Part shown: one piece after another, positions 42,779 through 55,639 of the stretch
How the letters are laid out: every line of letters begins with the position of its first letter
How positions within the stretch are numbered: the first letter of the stretch is position 1
Origin: Venturia oleaginea
Taxonomy: Eukaryota; Ascomycota; Dothideomycetes; Venturiales; Venturiaceae
NCBI GenBank assembly: GCA_013176395.1
Contig: JABMLP010000022.1
Location: 558,001 to 622,000 of the forward strand
Length of the DNA: 64,000 nucleotides
Direction: 5' to 3'
The notes under the pieces: generated by a model
What the model was told of the DNA's origin: nothing
Seen by the model: only the letters and a program-made list of their open reading frames with translations
The model's database searches: none
Translations under genes and position numbers: made by a program

Positions 42779-45334
42779 ATGCCAGCAATCACTGATCTCG
42801 TACGGAGAGGAGAGGAAGCTCGGAGACAATTGGATTCGACCTACCGTTGGGCGCAACAAGAGATGGGACCAGCAGTACACAAATTGATCTCAAGAATAAA
42901 TGTTGCGTTCAACAAGACGAGTCCGGCTGGACTCATTGAGGCTAATACTCGCGACCCTTTCAACAAGAGCGGAAAGTATGCCCTTGGGTGGGTGTATTTT
43001 GGAATCATCCTGCTGGCGCTCACTTCAGCACTCTATATCTACCACGCTTTTACCGACCGGATAAGAGCAGCAATGTATGAAGATGAAGTACTCAAATCGT
43101 CTGCCGCATCCTCCCCAGCCGACGACTACGAAATGGCCGCAATGGCCAACTATTCCCCGTACCCAACTGACAAGTCAACGAACAAGCTCTTCAGCCTATC
43201 TCCTACCTCTGGCAAATCGGGATTCAAGCCAAAGACACAATCATCCCTCTCAGCTTCCAGGCCGCTGCACATTATCATTGCTGCCTTTCGATACATTTTC
43301 TATCGACCCCTTCCAGAGATCCGGCTCCGAAAAGGATGGAAACCAATCACATTTCCGGCACCAGGCACGGCTGTTATCGTTTTTGCTGGACTTGTCTTTT
43401 CAATGCTCTACACATTTCTGCCGCAGCCATTATACTGGAATAGCATCCAATATGGATCACCTCCCATGGCCATTCGTGCCGGTATGCTTGCCGTGGCTCT
43501 GCTCCCATGGGTGACAGCATTGGCGATGAAGGCTAGTGCAGTATCCCTATTGACCGGCATTGGACATGAGCGTTTGAATGTGCTCCATCGTTGGGGAGCG
43601 TATTTGATGTTACTTTTGAGCATAATTCATACTATCCCATTTTATGTCACGCCTATCTCGGATGTCAAAGGTCTAGCGGCGTTCAAGGCTTTCTTCCAGA
43701 ACTCTCAGGGTTTCTACATATACCGGAGTGGTGAGTAGCGCTTCATTCGCAAGGATGACGGGAAGCTAATTATCGTTGTAGGCATCGCCGCTCTCGTACC
43801 GCTTGGCTTCCTCTGCATACATTCTCTTCCCATGATCAGGCACAAAGTCTACGAATTATTTCTCCTTCTGCATTGGCCAATTGCCATGGTGTACGTAGGG
43901 ATGATGTTCTGGCATTGCCACAACTATCTGACTTCCTGGAGCTACCTCTGGGCAACGGTTGTGATTTGGGCCACATCATGGCTTGCCCGCGTCTTCTTTT
44001 GGAACTTCAGCAATCCATGGCGTGTGTCGTTTCTCGTTGGAGACGAATGCGCCCTCACCATTCTGCCAGAAAACGCTGTGAAGATCACAATTCCAACACA
44101 AAAGCGATGGCGACCAGGCCAGTTTGTGTACATTCGAATGCCGGGGATTTCAATCTTTGAGAACCACCCGTTCACCATCGCTTCCTTGTGCAGCGACGAT
44201 TTCCCGTCTGAATACGGTGTGGGGTATAGGGATATGCTTCTCGTTTTTCGGCCGTTTGGAGGATTCACCAGGAAAGCTTTGAATAAAGCCATTGAGAAAG
44301 GTCCATGGGATAGCTACCGCGCCTTCATCGACGGTCCATATGGCGGTATGCGACGAAGACTGGAATCCTTCGATACGGTCGTCTTGATCGCGGGGGGCAG
44401 TGGTATCACTGCAATTGCAAGTCAGCTTCTTGATCTCATCAAGCGAATGCGTGACGGTAAAGCTGTGACACAAAAGGTTGAGGTCATATGGGCTCTCAAG
44501 CGACCAGAGACGATGGAATGGTTCAAGGAGGAACTGCGCATTTGCCGTGAATGCGCACCACCAGAGGCGGTGACCTGCCAATTCTACATCACAGGAGCGA
44601 AGCGTTTCCCACCCAAGACTCATCGCATGACGGCTCAAACAACCCCAAACCGAGCCAGCGACTACTTCCACGACAAAATCAACGACGCTTTCATGGGCGT
44701 AGCCGATAAGCGCAGTTCATACATGTCCAAGCGCAATTCGACCGTCATCAGGGAAGAAGCCGGACAAGACAAAGACATGGAACAACACCTACGTACCGAA
44801 AACGAGGACATCATTAACCCGCTCCCACGAGCCCACGTCGTCCAAACCAATAAGTCGGGTAACTTCTCCTTCCCCAATTCACACACACGCCATTCCTACC
44901 CACCAGCACTAAGTCCAACCTCCCCAGCGAGAGAACACACCAAAAGCCCCCGCGACCCCTCCCCCTCCCTCTCCATCCAAACAACCCTCCAAACCGACCA
45001 CGCACCCACCTACCCCACCATCTCGGAAAAATCCTACGACTTCGGATTCCCATCTACACCAACTGAATTCCAAAAAAACCTGATGCGATTTGCGTTCCTG
45101 CCTGCTGCGAAGAAGGCGGCCGATGGGTGGAGTACCGAGTACGGACGTCCTGATTTACCGTTTTTACTCCGAGAGATGAGTCAGAAGTGGGGGAGACGGA
45201 CTTGTGTTTTTGTGTGTGGGCCGTCGGGGATGAGGGTTGTTGTTGCTAGGCAAGTTGCTGAGCTGCAGGGACTTGTTTTGCGTGGGTTGGGGAAGGAGGA
45301 GATTTTTATGCATGCTGAGAATTATGCTTTGTGA
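42779..45334 (+). CDS. ferric-chelate reductase, transmembrane flavocytochrome (FRE/NOX-like)
   Basis: Model: join(42779..43730, 43782..45334), 834 residues. It reduces extracellular or vacuolar Fe(III)/Cu(II), passing electrons from NADPH through FAD and two hemes. One N-terminal TM (LGWVYFGIILLALTSALYIY) precedes a loop, then a ferric-reductase TM core with heme-ligand histidines in LHRWGAYLMLLLSIIH and LLLHWPIAMVYVGMMFWHCH. The cytosolic part has an FAD motif ENHPFTIAS, an NADPH motif LIAGGSGITAIASQLLDL, a long polar insertion rich in Ser/Pro/Thr (about residues 630-730), and the C-terminal NAD motif FVCGPSGMR. Single intron. No siderophore or multicopper oxidase gene adjoins, so pairing is not apparent. 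Confidence 0.92.
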
Positions 45335-46118
45335 GAGGCAGGGAGGGGTGGGCTTTTGCGGTAGTTTTTTTCCTCCTATTTTTTCCTTCGCGGTTTCGAA
45401 GTGTGCGTGTTTTGCGTTTGGTTTTGGCGCGTTGTTGGTTGGGCTGATGGTGTTTGGTTTTCTTTTTTTTAAGATATCCTGGCTTTCGAGAGTTCTTTAA
45501 TAGCTTAATCTGTAGATGATGATGAGGATGAGGGATTGATGCCTTGGGGGGGATTGGCGATGAAGATAGTAAGGAGAGCGAGTTGGAGAACGATGAGTAG
45601 AAATTTAGAAATGGGGGCTCACGCTCATATATGTACCTGCCACACTTCGCTCAAACGCGTTGCTCCGTTATTATGATATAGATACCATTTCGGAACATAT
45701 CAACCTATGTAGTCACACACAATCGAAAAGGAGTTCCCGTAATGCCCTCCCAAACAAAACTCCAGTCATATCCAAAGGGACGGGTTGGAAAAATGAGAAT
45801 GCAGTACTAACACAATGCAAGGGGTATAATTTGAGCCGTGAGGCGATCCGTCTTTTTATCCAGCGTAATCCTTGAGCAACCTGTGCTCGTGCTTGGCCGT
45901 GAGGCCACACCTTGTAATGCAAATTTCTTCTGTCCTATTATCAGGACCTCCAATATAGACTCGTCAATGGTGGTACGTGACCGTGGTGAATATAAAGTGT
46001 CGTATATTCTTGGTGCGGTGCGGTAATTTTGCTCTTTCTCTCTCGTTCCAAGGAGTTCAACAAAGTCCATTAGTGAAAGTCTTGGAATGGGATGAGACAT
46101 GATGCCTCAGACATCACA
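45335..46118. other. intergenic
   Basis: T/G-rich 3' flank of the reductase gene, then nothing recognisable. Confidence 0.55.
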
Positions 46119-46627
46119 TCACACCTGTCTATCCAAAGCCTCCACTCGCGCGCGAAACCCCTTGACTATCTCCCCGATACGCTTGATCTTGGCGAATTCG
46201 TTCTGTAACTCGTCGATTTGGCGGAGGATATCGTGGAAGCGTGCTATCTCGGCATCGGCCATTTCGATCGCATTCCCCGCTCGGTCATATTGCTGTGTCG
46301 TCGCATTCTGAGTCTGTTGGTACAGCTGATGGTGGTTAGGTTAGTGAATACACCGTGACTATTCCACACAACAACCACAACCACATGTTAACTTACAGAT
46401 GTCCACCGAGCTTGAATCGAATACATCAATCTGTCGAAGTAGTTTGCCAGAGCTGCGAGACTGCCTGGGTCTATGAGTAACCGGCCTTGCGAGCTTGCTT
46501 GGCTGGCTGTGCGGGAGGAGCCGCCGCGTTGACTGATGGCTACTTGTTGGTGATATCGAAGAGTCCGTACCTCGTCTGAAGTCAGACCGAGCTGAGTATC
46601 TGGTATGGAATTGGCTGGGGACGCCAT
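46119..46627 (-). CDS. small coiled-coil protein, BLOC-1 subunit (CNL1)-like
   Basis: Model: complement(join(46119..46325, 46397..46627)), 145 residues; the 71-nt intron keeps frame. The protein starts MASPANSIPDTQLGLTSDEV, then has a helix around LAALANYFDRLMYSIQARW and a C-terminal coiled coil (EIARFHDILRQIDELQNEFA, KIKRIGEIVKGFRARVEALD). This is the pattern of small BLOC-1/BORC-type endosomal complex subunits; the C-terminal FRARVEALD is close to Cnl1. The coiled-coil gene is well supported, the subunit name moderately. Confidence 0.7.
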
Positions 46628-47475
46628 TAAGGGACGAAGCAGTCATGGCCAAGCTCATTGCTGGGGAGTATGGACGGTGACTGCGGACATGATGCTCTGC
46701 AACGGTTGGTTTCGTTCGTCGGCCACACTTGAGCCAGCTGAGGAGGATCAGGGAGGCCCAATTGACGACTCTGTGGCAGGTTTAGGCGTGTTCCACAGAG
46801 CGTGAAAGTTCGCAGAGTGTGGTTTTGGTCTCTTAAAAGTCAAAAGCAAATTATTATTTACCGCGCCCTCCTTCACGCGAGCAGCCGACCGACGCCGCAA
46901 TCAACTCGGCACAAAGCGGTGGACAAGTGCGAAGACGAATATGGCTTTCGCTAACGCTTCCATGGGTTGGCTGAGCTTCCAATGCCGGCCGCTGTGATTC
47001 TCGCCTGGACGGGGGAAATGCTTAGGGTTGTAGTGCATATACGCTGCACTATCATCTTCAACTAGACCTCTGTACGCCGTGCTGCTACCCAATTGGACCC
47101 GATCTCCAGCTGTTGGCCTCGATCTTTCATGTATGGTCACGTACTCGGTACTTTGAAAACCGGTGCAACACCCATACCACGACGCGATGAGAGCTTCTAG
47201 CGCTTAGGAGCGGGGTGCTTGAATCTACCACTTTGCCCCTGGCAGCCTCGGTGGAAAGGAGTCCAAAACACAAGATACCACCCTCATGTCTTTAACGGTC
47301 TATCTCGTATAAGGACCGGGGACTCGGGGAGGGAGACGACAGAAAGGGAGGCCTCCGAATCGACGTGTCCAATTTCCGGGAGATGGTGACGGGAGACAAT
47401 GACCCGGCATATATTACTCTCCAAATATTCACCATCTTTCCATTCTTCTAGTACTCAGGAGTCCGGCATTCACTG
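46628..47475. other. intergenic
   Basis: Promoter region between divergent genes. A 79-codon minus-strand ORF (46901-47140) shows no motif. Confidence 0.5.
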
Positions 47476-48999
47476 ATGGCCATGGCTCTGCCAATCGTCT
47501 TTTCGCTACTATCGTCGTGGCTTGCTTTTGCATCTGCGACCATCCTTGAGAATGGCCAGGTGCGCAATGTTGTGTTCGAGAAAACATCAATAGCAAGTAT
47601 AAGAGATGGTGCCAACGAATGGAAGACGTTTGCAAATAATGCCAAGGAGATCGCGTATAAGGGACGATGGGATAGCAACCATATCTCGTGTAAGTCTCAG
47701 CTTTGAACCAACCGGGGTATAACAGCCACTGATATGCTCTTAGGGTGGTCGTAAGTTATTATACCACGTTGCTAGCGAGACACTTTCTCCTGACTCCATC
47801 TAGAGCTCCCGGACTGAAAGTTGGATTCACTGGTGGAAAGGTGAGTCGATCTCTATAGCACTCTTAGCTTCGATCTCATCGCTAGCATCAGATCGCCATA
47901 AGCTTTGGTGCACAAACTAGTCCCGGGGTGCTAGTAGCATATCGTTTCGACACCTTAGACTGGCAATTCACGAACGTCACCGCGGGTGGAACGCACCAGT
48001 TCACCAGTCAATCCTTCCAGCGACAGGGTACAGAGCAATTCAATCTTAGCACGACTATAACAACGGCACGAATCTTCGAGTTGAGGGTCACAAACTGGGC
48101 CTACGGTGTTCAAATCCAATCAATCCACCTCTCACCAAACGGAACGCTGTTCAAACCTCCTAGCTTCTCAAGGAACATCGAAATCATCGGCGACTCTCTG
48201 ACAGCAGGGCAATACGCAACATACGAAGGTGTCTCGTCGTGGAGCTGGTCCCTCTGTACGAGTCTAGGCACCGAATGCACCATCTCCGCCTACCCGGGCA
48301 ACTGCCTCGTCGACACCGAGTGCTGGGGCAACCCAAGAGGCCAAGCCCACCAATGGTTTCAAACCCGCGATACCTCCTACCGCGCTACCCAGATCAAGGG
48401 AGACGACATCTGGGACTTCAAGTCTCACCAAGCTGCCAATCTGGTGATTATACATATAGGTACGAACGACGATAATCCACATAATAATGTAACCGCATCC
48501 CGGTTCCAGGCGACATACATTGAGTTTGTTAAGAAAATCCATGATATATGGCCTTCCTCGCAGATCATCCTTGTCTCCCTTGCCAATGGGTTTGGACTTG
48601 ACACGTCGACGGGGCGATGGCGTCAATATGGTGCTTTGGTTGAGGAAATCCGTGCTGTTTATAAGACTTATGAGAAGGAAGGGTGGATACATTATTTCAA
48701 CTCGTCTGGGGTGTTGGTGAGTCGGGTTGGGAAATCTTGGGTGGGCTCTTCTGTACTAATAAGTACCGTGTAGGCGCACAATGATATCGGACCTAAATGG
48801 CATTACACAGATGTTGGCAACGTCAAGATAGCAAGTGCTTTGCTCCAATTCATACGTATGAAATTTGGATGGGAGGTGGAGGAATCTGCTGCTGGGCCCG
48901 AGGTGTTGAGTGGTAAGGATATACAAAATCTTCATATGAAATTTACTTCTGCTAATTGATGTAGGGACGTTGTATTGGAATGATCAAGAGAGTTATTAG
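47476..48999 (+). CDS. secreted SGNH/GDSL esterase, carbohydrate esterase family 2-like; six exons including a 7-nt microexon
   Basis: Model: join(47476..47689, 47744..47750, 47804..47840, 47892..48716, 48774..48912, 48965..48999), 418 residues; every junction keeps frame. A signal peptide (MAMALPIVFSLLSSWLAFASA) is followed by an N-terminal beta-sandwich-like region and the SGNH hydrolase domain: IIGDSLTAGQ with the catalytic Ser, VIIHIGTNDDN (block III Asn/Asp), and AHNDIGPKWHYTDVGNVKIA with the catalytic His near the C-terminus. The two-domain order is that of CE2 acetyl esterases, which deacetylate xylan or glucomannan. Exon 2 is only GGTGGTC, supplying most of the two Trp codons in HISWWSAPG; without it the frame is lost. 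Confidence 0.88.
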
Positions 49000-50983
49000 T
49001 CTGAAGTAAGTGAAGGGGGAATATAGGAGAGGATTCAGCATCCACGATAAATATTCGTCACTATAATCTCGAACTATCAACTACATACAGATCACCACCC
49101 ATCTCCCCAAACAGATCTGCCTTCGATACGATCGTTCGGTAGCGGTGTTTCGCGGTAGTTGTTCGGTGCTTCAAACTCATCGCCTTCCAAATCTCAAACA
49201 CAAATATGAATTTGACCTGATCTGCCCTGGCACGATACCTCTTCACACGACAGAATTCTGAGGAGTGTGGAATATATGATTAACAATGCATGCTTGTTGA
49301 ATAACAATCTTCTACCCGTTATTTAATGAAGAAGAAATCCTTTATGGTCCTCTTTTTATTTTATACCCTTGATCTTGGGGCTTTTTCTCTTTCTCTTTCT
49401 CTTTCTCTCGTTTTCTCGGGTTACTTTACGAAATATAAGTGGTGTTACTACTTACTAGTCAACTATCTTATATACCTTAATCCGCTCTTACTACTTCTAC
49501 CCTTCTTACTACTACCTCCCTTTTACTACCTCTACCCTACTACCTCCCCCTTATTATCTCCCCCTCATACAACCTAAAATCCCCTATACTTATCCCAACA
49601 ACCGCCCTAACCTACACCCCCTCCCCCCACCAAATACCTACCCACAACAAAAAACCCCATCCCCCAACCTCAAACAAAACCAAAAACTCGACACGGTAAT
49701 CCCATCCCATTCCCTCCTACAAACCCATCCCCTACCGAAACAGCCCTACAACCCTCCAAAAAACTACCAAAGGAAAAAAAACAAAAAAAACCCATCTCCA
49801 TATCCCCACAGCCACGGGAAGAGAAAAACAATACACAAACACCACCAACCCCCAAATAAATCTTCGAAAATCGAATACACCTCTTCCTTCTAAGAAAAGG
49901 GGGGTTCCTTGTAAAATCCCAGAATGGTAATATAACATGGAAGAAAATAAGGAAAAAAACGGAGAAATACATCCTATATTCCCCCTCCCTCTCCGTCGAG
50001 AGAGAGAGCTAGGAGCACACAAAATAATCCCCCACAATACATTCCGAAATCTCCTCCCCCGCTGAAAAAGTGAAACATCCAAAATCGTGCAATATTTAAT
50101 TAAGCTCCAGAATCCAGCAGAAAGATAATTACCACCAATATTCCTTTTAGCAACGTCAATCAAACTCGGCATGGCTGATTCGTATCTCACCTACCACAAC
50201 CAAAAAGCATCTCACGTACATCGAGAAATAAACGAGCGCAAACAAGGGAGCACCAAAAGTATCTGTCATTGCACGTTTATCAAGATATCCACTTCCCCCT
50301 CCGTCCCCCATAGCTACCGCCCACCCAACATCCACCACGTAGGTAGCCCATTAATACCTATGGATGCTCCCCGCACACGCAGACGCATCCGTAAAAGTTA
50401 TTTAAGCAAACCCCACCAAAAATGTACAAACTCCATAATAGACATAATCCCATCGAGCCATAATAACGCTATTCATTCGCTCGCTTGGTATTGCTCCACT
50501 CCATTTGTTGCATTCTGCGTTTCAGCTTGTCCCATAAAAACATAACGATTAAGAAAATGAAAAGGAAAAGGTCGAAAAGGTCGAAAATTTCAAAAATACC
50601 CATGAATCAAACAGAGACAGATTCCCTGGGAGTGTCTCCAGGCAAAGCAATGCAACACAAAACGCCGGCTTGAAAAAGCAGAGAGATGATACATCTGATC
50701 AATGTACTGCCCAAGAACAAAAGAGAATAGAAGAGAACCAACATGGCATCAACATATCCTGTCACCAAATCATGGTAACATGTCCAGGCTAGTATTCGGT
50801 TCTTTTGGTGTGCATCTCCAAATCGTGGGTATCGTGGACAACATTCGTTTCATCGTGAAAATGGAAATTCGAAATTCCGAAATCGATGTTATTCTGTTGT
50901 CATGTATCATCGTCGGGTGATGAGCAAGCAAAAGTGTGTAGTAGAATGATAGTGCTGAAGAAAATGCAAGCGAAGATCCCTTT
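49000..50983. other. intergenic, 2 kb, low-complexity pyrimidine-rich stretches
   Basis: A (CTTTCT)-type microsatellite near 49385-49412, then CTAC- and CCCCT-rich sequence to about 49700, then C/A-rich sequence. No supportable gene; ORFs are composition artefacts. It includes the likely 3' UTR of the forkhead gene. Confidence 0.55.
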
Positions 50984-53239
50984 TCAGAAGATGTTTGAGG
51001 AAGTTCGTCCAAGACCAGGTCGACCGCCAGCGCGATGGCCGTTTGGTGGCTTACTAGGACTGCCAGTCGCACGCTTCCAATCGACGGGTGGAGCTAACAT
51101 GGTGGCAGAGACATTCTCCTGGTGCACCTTAGCGCCAATCTTTTGGAAGCCCTGGGAGAGGTCTAGGCCAGGTTCCGAGTCATCACTTGGAAGGTTGAAG
51201 CCAAACAAATCCTCATCCTCTTCTGGAATTTGAGGTAGGGAGGAATTGGAGACTGGCAGCTGATCGGCACTATTAGGTCGCTTGGCGGGAGACGGCTTTG
51301 CAGGCGATGTGAGGCGAACAGGTGATCCGAGGAGTTTGGCGGTAAAGTCAGGTTTTCTGCTACTGGCGAGGAAGTCGTTCAGGCTCTCGCCGCCTGTGAA
51401 ATCTGCCAGTATGCCAGATGGTGTCCATGTATTTGCTCGTTCAAGACGTGGTCGCCTTGCTGACTTGAGAGGCGAGTCGTCCTGAAAGACATCAAAAGGT
51501 CCGCCTAGCTCACCGCCGTAGATTTCAAATTGCGACGAATCTGGTAGACTCATATGTGGGAACGGAAAAGGGCTTCCTTCGAGCGACGCGGATTCCTTCA
51601 AAGGAGAGCCGAGCAGCTTGCGTACTTGCTCTCGGTGAGCTCGAAGATTCGTGTTCGGAGAGACAGACATAAGTGGACGTGCAGGCTTCTTAAAGACAAC
51701 TGCAGGGGTGAGTGGTCCGCGAGTAGTGGCCAATTCGAAAGGTCGGAACGGCGAGGAGAAAGGATAGCTGCCGACTCTTGACAATACCGGTCCTGCCTTG
51801 CTTGGGCTGTCATATGAGGACCCACGGATGCGTGCTATCTCCTCCTCGGCACGTCCCCGCTTCAGGCTTGGATGCTCGCCATCAGCTTCTGAAGTGTAAT
51901 GACCACGACCATTGCGGGTCGCTGAGGATTCTATCGACGAGTAGTATCCGCTGTCTCCAAGTCCAGATGCCATGAACTTCCGCCTGCGGCCACCAGAAGG
52001 TCGGCTTGACGCAGCAACACGAGGTGCTGGAGGAGGTGTATCTTCGCGATCGGGGCCTGGTGGTGGAGAGGACCGAATGTCTGGAATATCCGCGGGTGGA
52101 GGCGATGAGCGAATAGTACGGGACGCTGGCGGGGGCATCATGCTCTCGGTCGGGTCAATTCCTTCGTGGATAGCTGGATCAGATGCCGGGATGGTTGCAT
52201 CGGACGAGATCTCCGTTTCCTCGGGATACTTTGAGGTGTCGCTCTTCTTCGGGAGGGATGCCTCGGAAGGAAAGTTGGCATGCGATGAAGATGTGGTCGG
52301 TCTGCCACTGCCGAGTTCTGAAGTGGGTTGCAAGACAAATAGGGAACCATCCGAGGCGATGTTTCGACGTGGCTTCTCTTTCGTGAACGTCTCTTCATGA
52401 CCAGGTGCTATGGCCCAGTAATTGCCCTTTCCTGGGTCGTCTTTTGGACGCTCGCGCTTCTCAAAAGCCTTGTTGAGGCTAAGGTTATGCCGAATACTAT
52501 TTTGCCAGCCATTCTCGTTGATGTTGTAGAATTTAAAGGAATCGGAAATCCACTTGTAGATAGATGCAAGAGTGAGGCGGCGGTTGGGTGCACGAAGGAT
52601 GGCCATGCCAATCAGTTGAGCGTAGCTGTAAGGAGGCTTGGAGCCGTCATCGTCCATGATGGGGATGTGGAGAAGATCCTGCAGGACATCTGAGCTGACA
52701 GCCGCTTCCACTCTCTTCTGCTTCTTGCTAGTGTTGGCCGTCCGCTCGATGAGTGGTGCAGCTTCTGCCGATTTTCGCTTCGACGCTTGTTTCGCAGGGG
52801 CCAGAGTCTTCTCCATTCGTGGCTTGTGCAAGCGGTCGCTCGAGCGGGTGGGGTGGTGTAGGTTTTCCTGATCCATTGACGATGTCACTGGCTGATATAT
52901 TGAGCCGTAGAGCTGGCGATAAGGTTGGCCGAGTGGAGCAGAGGGTGTTTGCTTCTTCACCGGCGAGTCCGTATCTTGGTGGAAGTTGGGCGGCTGTGGA
53001 AACTTCACCGAGTCGGAAAAGCCTGGTGGTGGTGCTCGCAAGGGTGAGCTCGAGTGTTGCGAGGTCTTCCGTGGTGACAGGCCGCTTGCACGCGCGGATG
53101 TTGGAGTCAAAGAGATGTTCTGGCTGGAAGACGATTCTTGGAATGGCGGTAAGGGAAATCCACTTTGTCCATCGTGATCGTTGTGGGTACTTGGGTCTTC
53201 GAAGATTTGAAGCGGCGCCGCTCGGCGCGTCGCCGCCAT
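50984..53239 (-). CDS. forkhead transcription factor (Hcm1/Sep1-like, no FHA domain)
   Basis: 751 residues, single exon, from Met 53239 (MAATRRAAPLQIFEDPS); the frame is open further upstream but without ATG. The forkhead winged-helix domain spans about 200-290: SKPPYSYAQLIGMAIL, LTLASIYKWISDSFKFYN, NGWQNSIRHNLSLNKAF (recognition helix) and GKGNYWAIAPG. The flanks are long, disordered and rich in Ser/Pro with many SP/TP sites (SLSPRK-, SSPL-, LGSPVRLTSP-like), consistent with CDK control. In fungi, Hcm1/Sep1-like factors drive S-phase or septation gene expression. The absence of an FHA domain argues against Fkh1/Fkh2. No lesions. Confidence 0.93.
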   Translation of the reverse strand: MAATRRAAPLQIFEDPSTHNDHDGQSGFPLPPFQESSSSQNISLTPTSARASGLSPRKTSQHSSSPLRAPPPGFSDSVKFPQPPNFHQDTDSPVKKQTPSAPLGQPYRQLYGSIYQPVTSSMDQENLHHPTRSSDRLHKPRMEKTLAPAKQASKRKSAEAAPLIERTANTSKKQKRVEAAVSSDVLQDLLHIPIMDDDGSKPPYSYAQLIGMAILRAPNRRLTLASIYKWISDSFKFYNINENGWQNSIRHNLSLNKAFEKRERPKDDPGKGNYWAIAPGHEETFTKEKPRRNIASDGSLFVLQPTSELGSGRPTTSSSHANFPSEASLPKKSDTSKYPEETEISSDATIPASDPAIHEGIDPTESMMPPPASRTIRSSPPPADIPDIRSSPPPGPDREDTPPPAPRVAASSRPSGGRRRKFMASGLGDSGYYSSIESSATRNGRGHYTSEADGEHPSLKRGRAEEEIARIRGSSYDSPSKAGPVLSRVGSYPFSSPFRPFELATTRGPLTPAVVFKKPARPLMSVSPNTNLRAHREQVRKLLGSPLKESASLEGSPFPFPHMSLPDSSQFEIYGGELGGPFDVFQDDSPLKSARRPRLERANTWTPSGILADFTGGESLNDFLASSRKPDFTAKLLGSPVRLTSPAKPSPAKRPNSADQLPVSNSSLPQIPEEDEDLFGFNLPSDDSEPGLDLSQGFQKIGAKVHQENVSATMLAPPVDWKRATGSPSKPPNGHRAGGRPGLGRTSSNIF

Positions 53240-55639
53240 CGTGGAGTTGGTATGGGATGACTGGAGGTCCAAAAGAAGTTTGCTATAGCCAAAAGACGCG
53301 TCGTGACACGTTCTTTGTGTAGAAAAATGATCCAGGGCAGTGGGAGGTGGTTTGTTGACACTGGAATGTGGGATGGTATGTGGTGTGTAACTGGCTAGTA
53401 TTTTGTATCAATGGGCTCTTTCTCTTTGTGTGAGTGAAGGTCGGCTGGCAAAAGGAGTGTTAATTTTACCTCAATGAAGCTTGGATGGGGGCGTCATCAT
53501 ACCTAGTCCTGTTGGGAGGATTGGGCTTTGGCAGGGCTGCTAGCGTATGCCTGAGGCCTCAGTAAAGAATGGGAATGAATGAAATGGCAATGGAATGGGG
53601 ATGGAATGGGAATGGGAATGGGAATGTGACGAAGTGTCAAAAGGCGCGAGAGGAGTGGTGATACTGGAAGTGAGGACGACTTTGCTGGTGGGCAGCGGGA
53701 TGAAGAATGGTGAGAGAAAAGACGCGCTCTGGTAGTGGGAAGTGTCAGTGAGATAGTGCGGAGGCATCTAGCGCGTCTAGGGGTATTCGCAATCGCGACC
53801 GACGATCATTTCCATTGGCTCGGGAGTCGTCTGATATAGCCTCCAGTATCGAGCGGGCGACAGGGATTCGCGTTATTATATCAATCTTGGGACTTCTCGT
53901 TTTGAGACAACTGATCGCAAGTCCCACCCGCTGAACTCCACTCGTTGCTTCGGCCCGGTCTGATATTGCACCTGTAAGGCTGATGAGTTGTCAATTGCCG
54001 TCTTGCAAGCAACCGCCTTGGAACGCTACCAATTGGGCCTTGAGCGCTGTGTATACCTTGTCCCACGACAGAGCCATCTCATCCTATCACTCCTGCATCC
54101 ACTTGCTCTCAAACTTAGCTCGGTGCACGACGCGCAAAGTTCGATTTTTCTCCTCTTCGTGTTTGGTTATCCTTGAAGTAGCTGCCTGTCTCCGTACGGG
54201 GATCGATGCAGTCCCATCAGTACTAAACCACATTCACTGAAACCCAGATGCTGGACGCCACAGACTGAATCGCCAGCTCAAAGTTCCACAATCTCCGTCC
54301 ATCTTCCATGCCGAGTCGTGCCAGCTGCAGCTTCTGTTCTCCAATGCACGTCCGAGAGCCTCGTCCTCCCCGCGGGACCCCTTTCAGAACTTGGTTCCCC
54401 ATCATCATGACATGAGATAAGGGATGGTTCGACATGAATCTAGCAGCAACGCGTCCAACTAGACGCGTCGTTGAACCAAAACGGTGCTTCTTCATTCCTT
54501 CAGGCCCTCGGAAACATCCGGACGACTCTGAACCACAATCCTCACGGATATATATTGCAACTGAGAGTGCCAACCACAGTCGCTATAGAATCCTCTCATC
54601 CATTGGAAATCCAGTCTTCATCTTTCATTTCGGCGCGTGCGTTGTCAATGCCATAGTCGTCTGTGCTTGAAGGTTTCTACGTCTATATCTTTCATAGATA
54701 GAATTCTGGCCATTGTCGCTTGCTGCCTACTCAATGGGGCCGTTTTATGGGGCCATCGAGATATGATCACGAGCTGAGCAATGTCTCATTGTGAAAGCAA
54801 ACATTTATCAATGCTGATCAGCGGTGTGCACTTTGGAAGCGGAATCACATCGACACGTCGTGGTCCAATATATTCAGCCATCGTGTGGGAGCTTGGAGAT
54901 TGAAAACCGTTTCTCCGACATTGCTTTTAGGGACGATGGCTCCTTGTCCTTGCGTTCTGGAGGTAGAATAGCTTGCTGGCCATTGAGACCGAAAAAATAA
55001 GCAGAAACGAAATACGTACTGTGTAGCGATGTATGATTGAAGACCATTGTGAGCCTGTGCTTTTAATGCGACGATACTAGTAATGAAATAGGTTCGTTGA
55101 CGTGACATGGTATGGTCATTGCCGAGTTGGGAAGACGCGATAAGAATTATTGACATGTTATAGAACAGTCTGTAGTTTCTGTAGATCAATAAATCGCGAA
55201 CATTGAAGATCGCAATTTCCGGCTCGCGGAGACTTTGCATGCCTTATACATGACTCTAATTCTCCTCCCATTCAGAAATCAGCCTCGTTGACGGCGAATC
55301 CGAGATAGCTTCACTGATGGTCATCCTAAATCAAGCACAGCTCGTGATGCTGCCCATCCCCTCACATAATTGGTATATCTAGATACAACATTTTTGTACG
55401 TTCACTCATCCCTTCTCTTCATTATATCACGCTCCAACGGGCACTATCTCAATCATCCATACGAATCTAATGCCATGTGCTTCCAGCTCCAGCAGTATCC
55501 CCCTAGTCATTCAAACAGTATGCCGCAGTAACGCCAAATGTTGAGAAAACATCGCATCAAGCGCACACAAAAAAATCCACCCCATCTGTTGAAAGACAGA
55601 ATACGAGCTCCAGAAGCCCTCTCGTCTAAAGCCGTTGTG
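53240..55639. other. intergenic, 2.4 kb
   Basis: Promoter of the forkhead gene, including a GGAATG-type repeat near 53580-53628. No supportable gene found. Confidence 0.5.
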
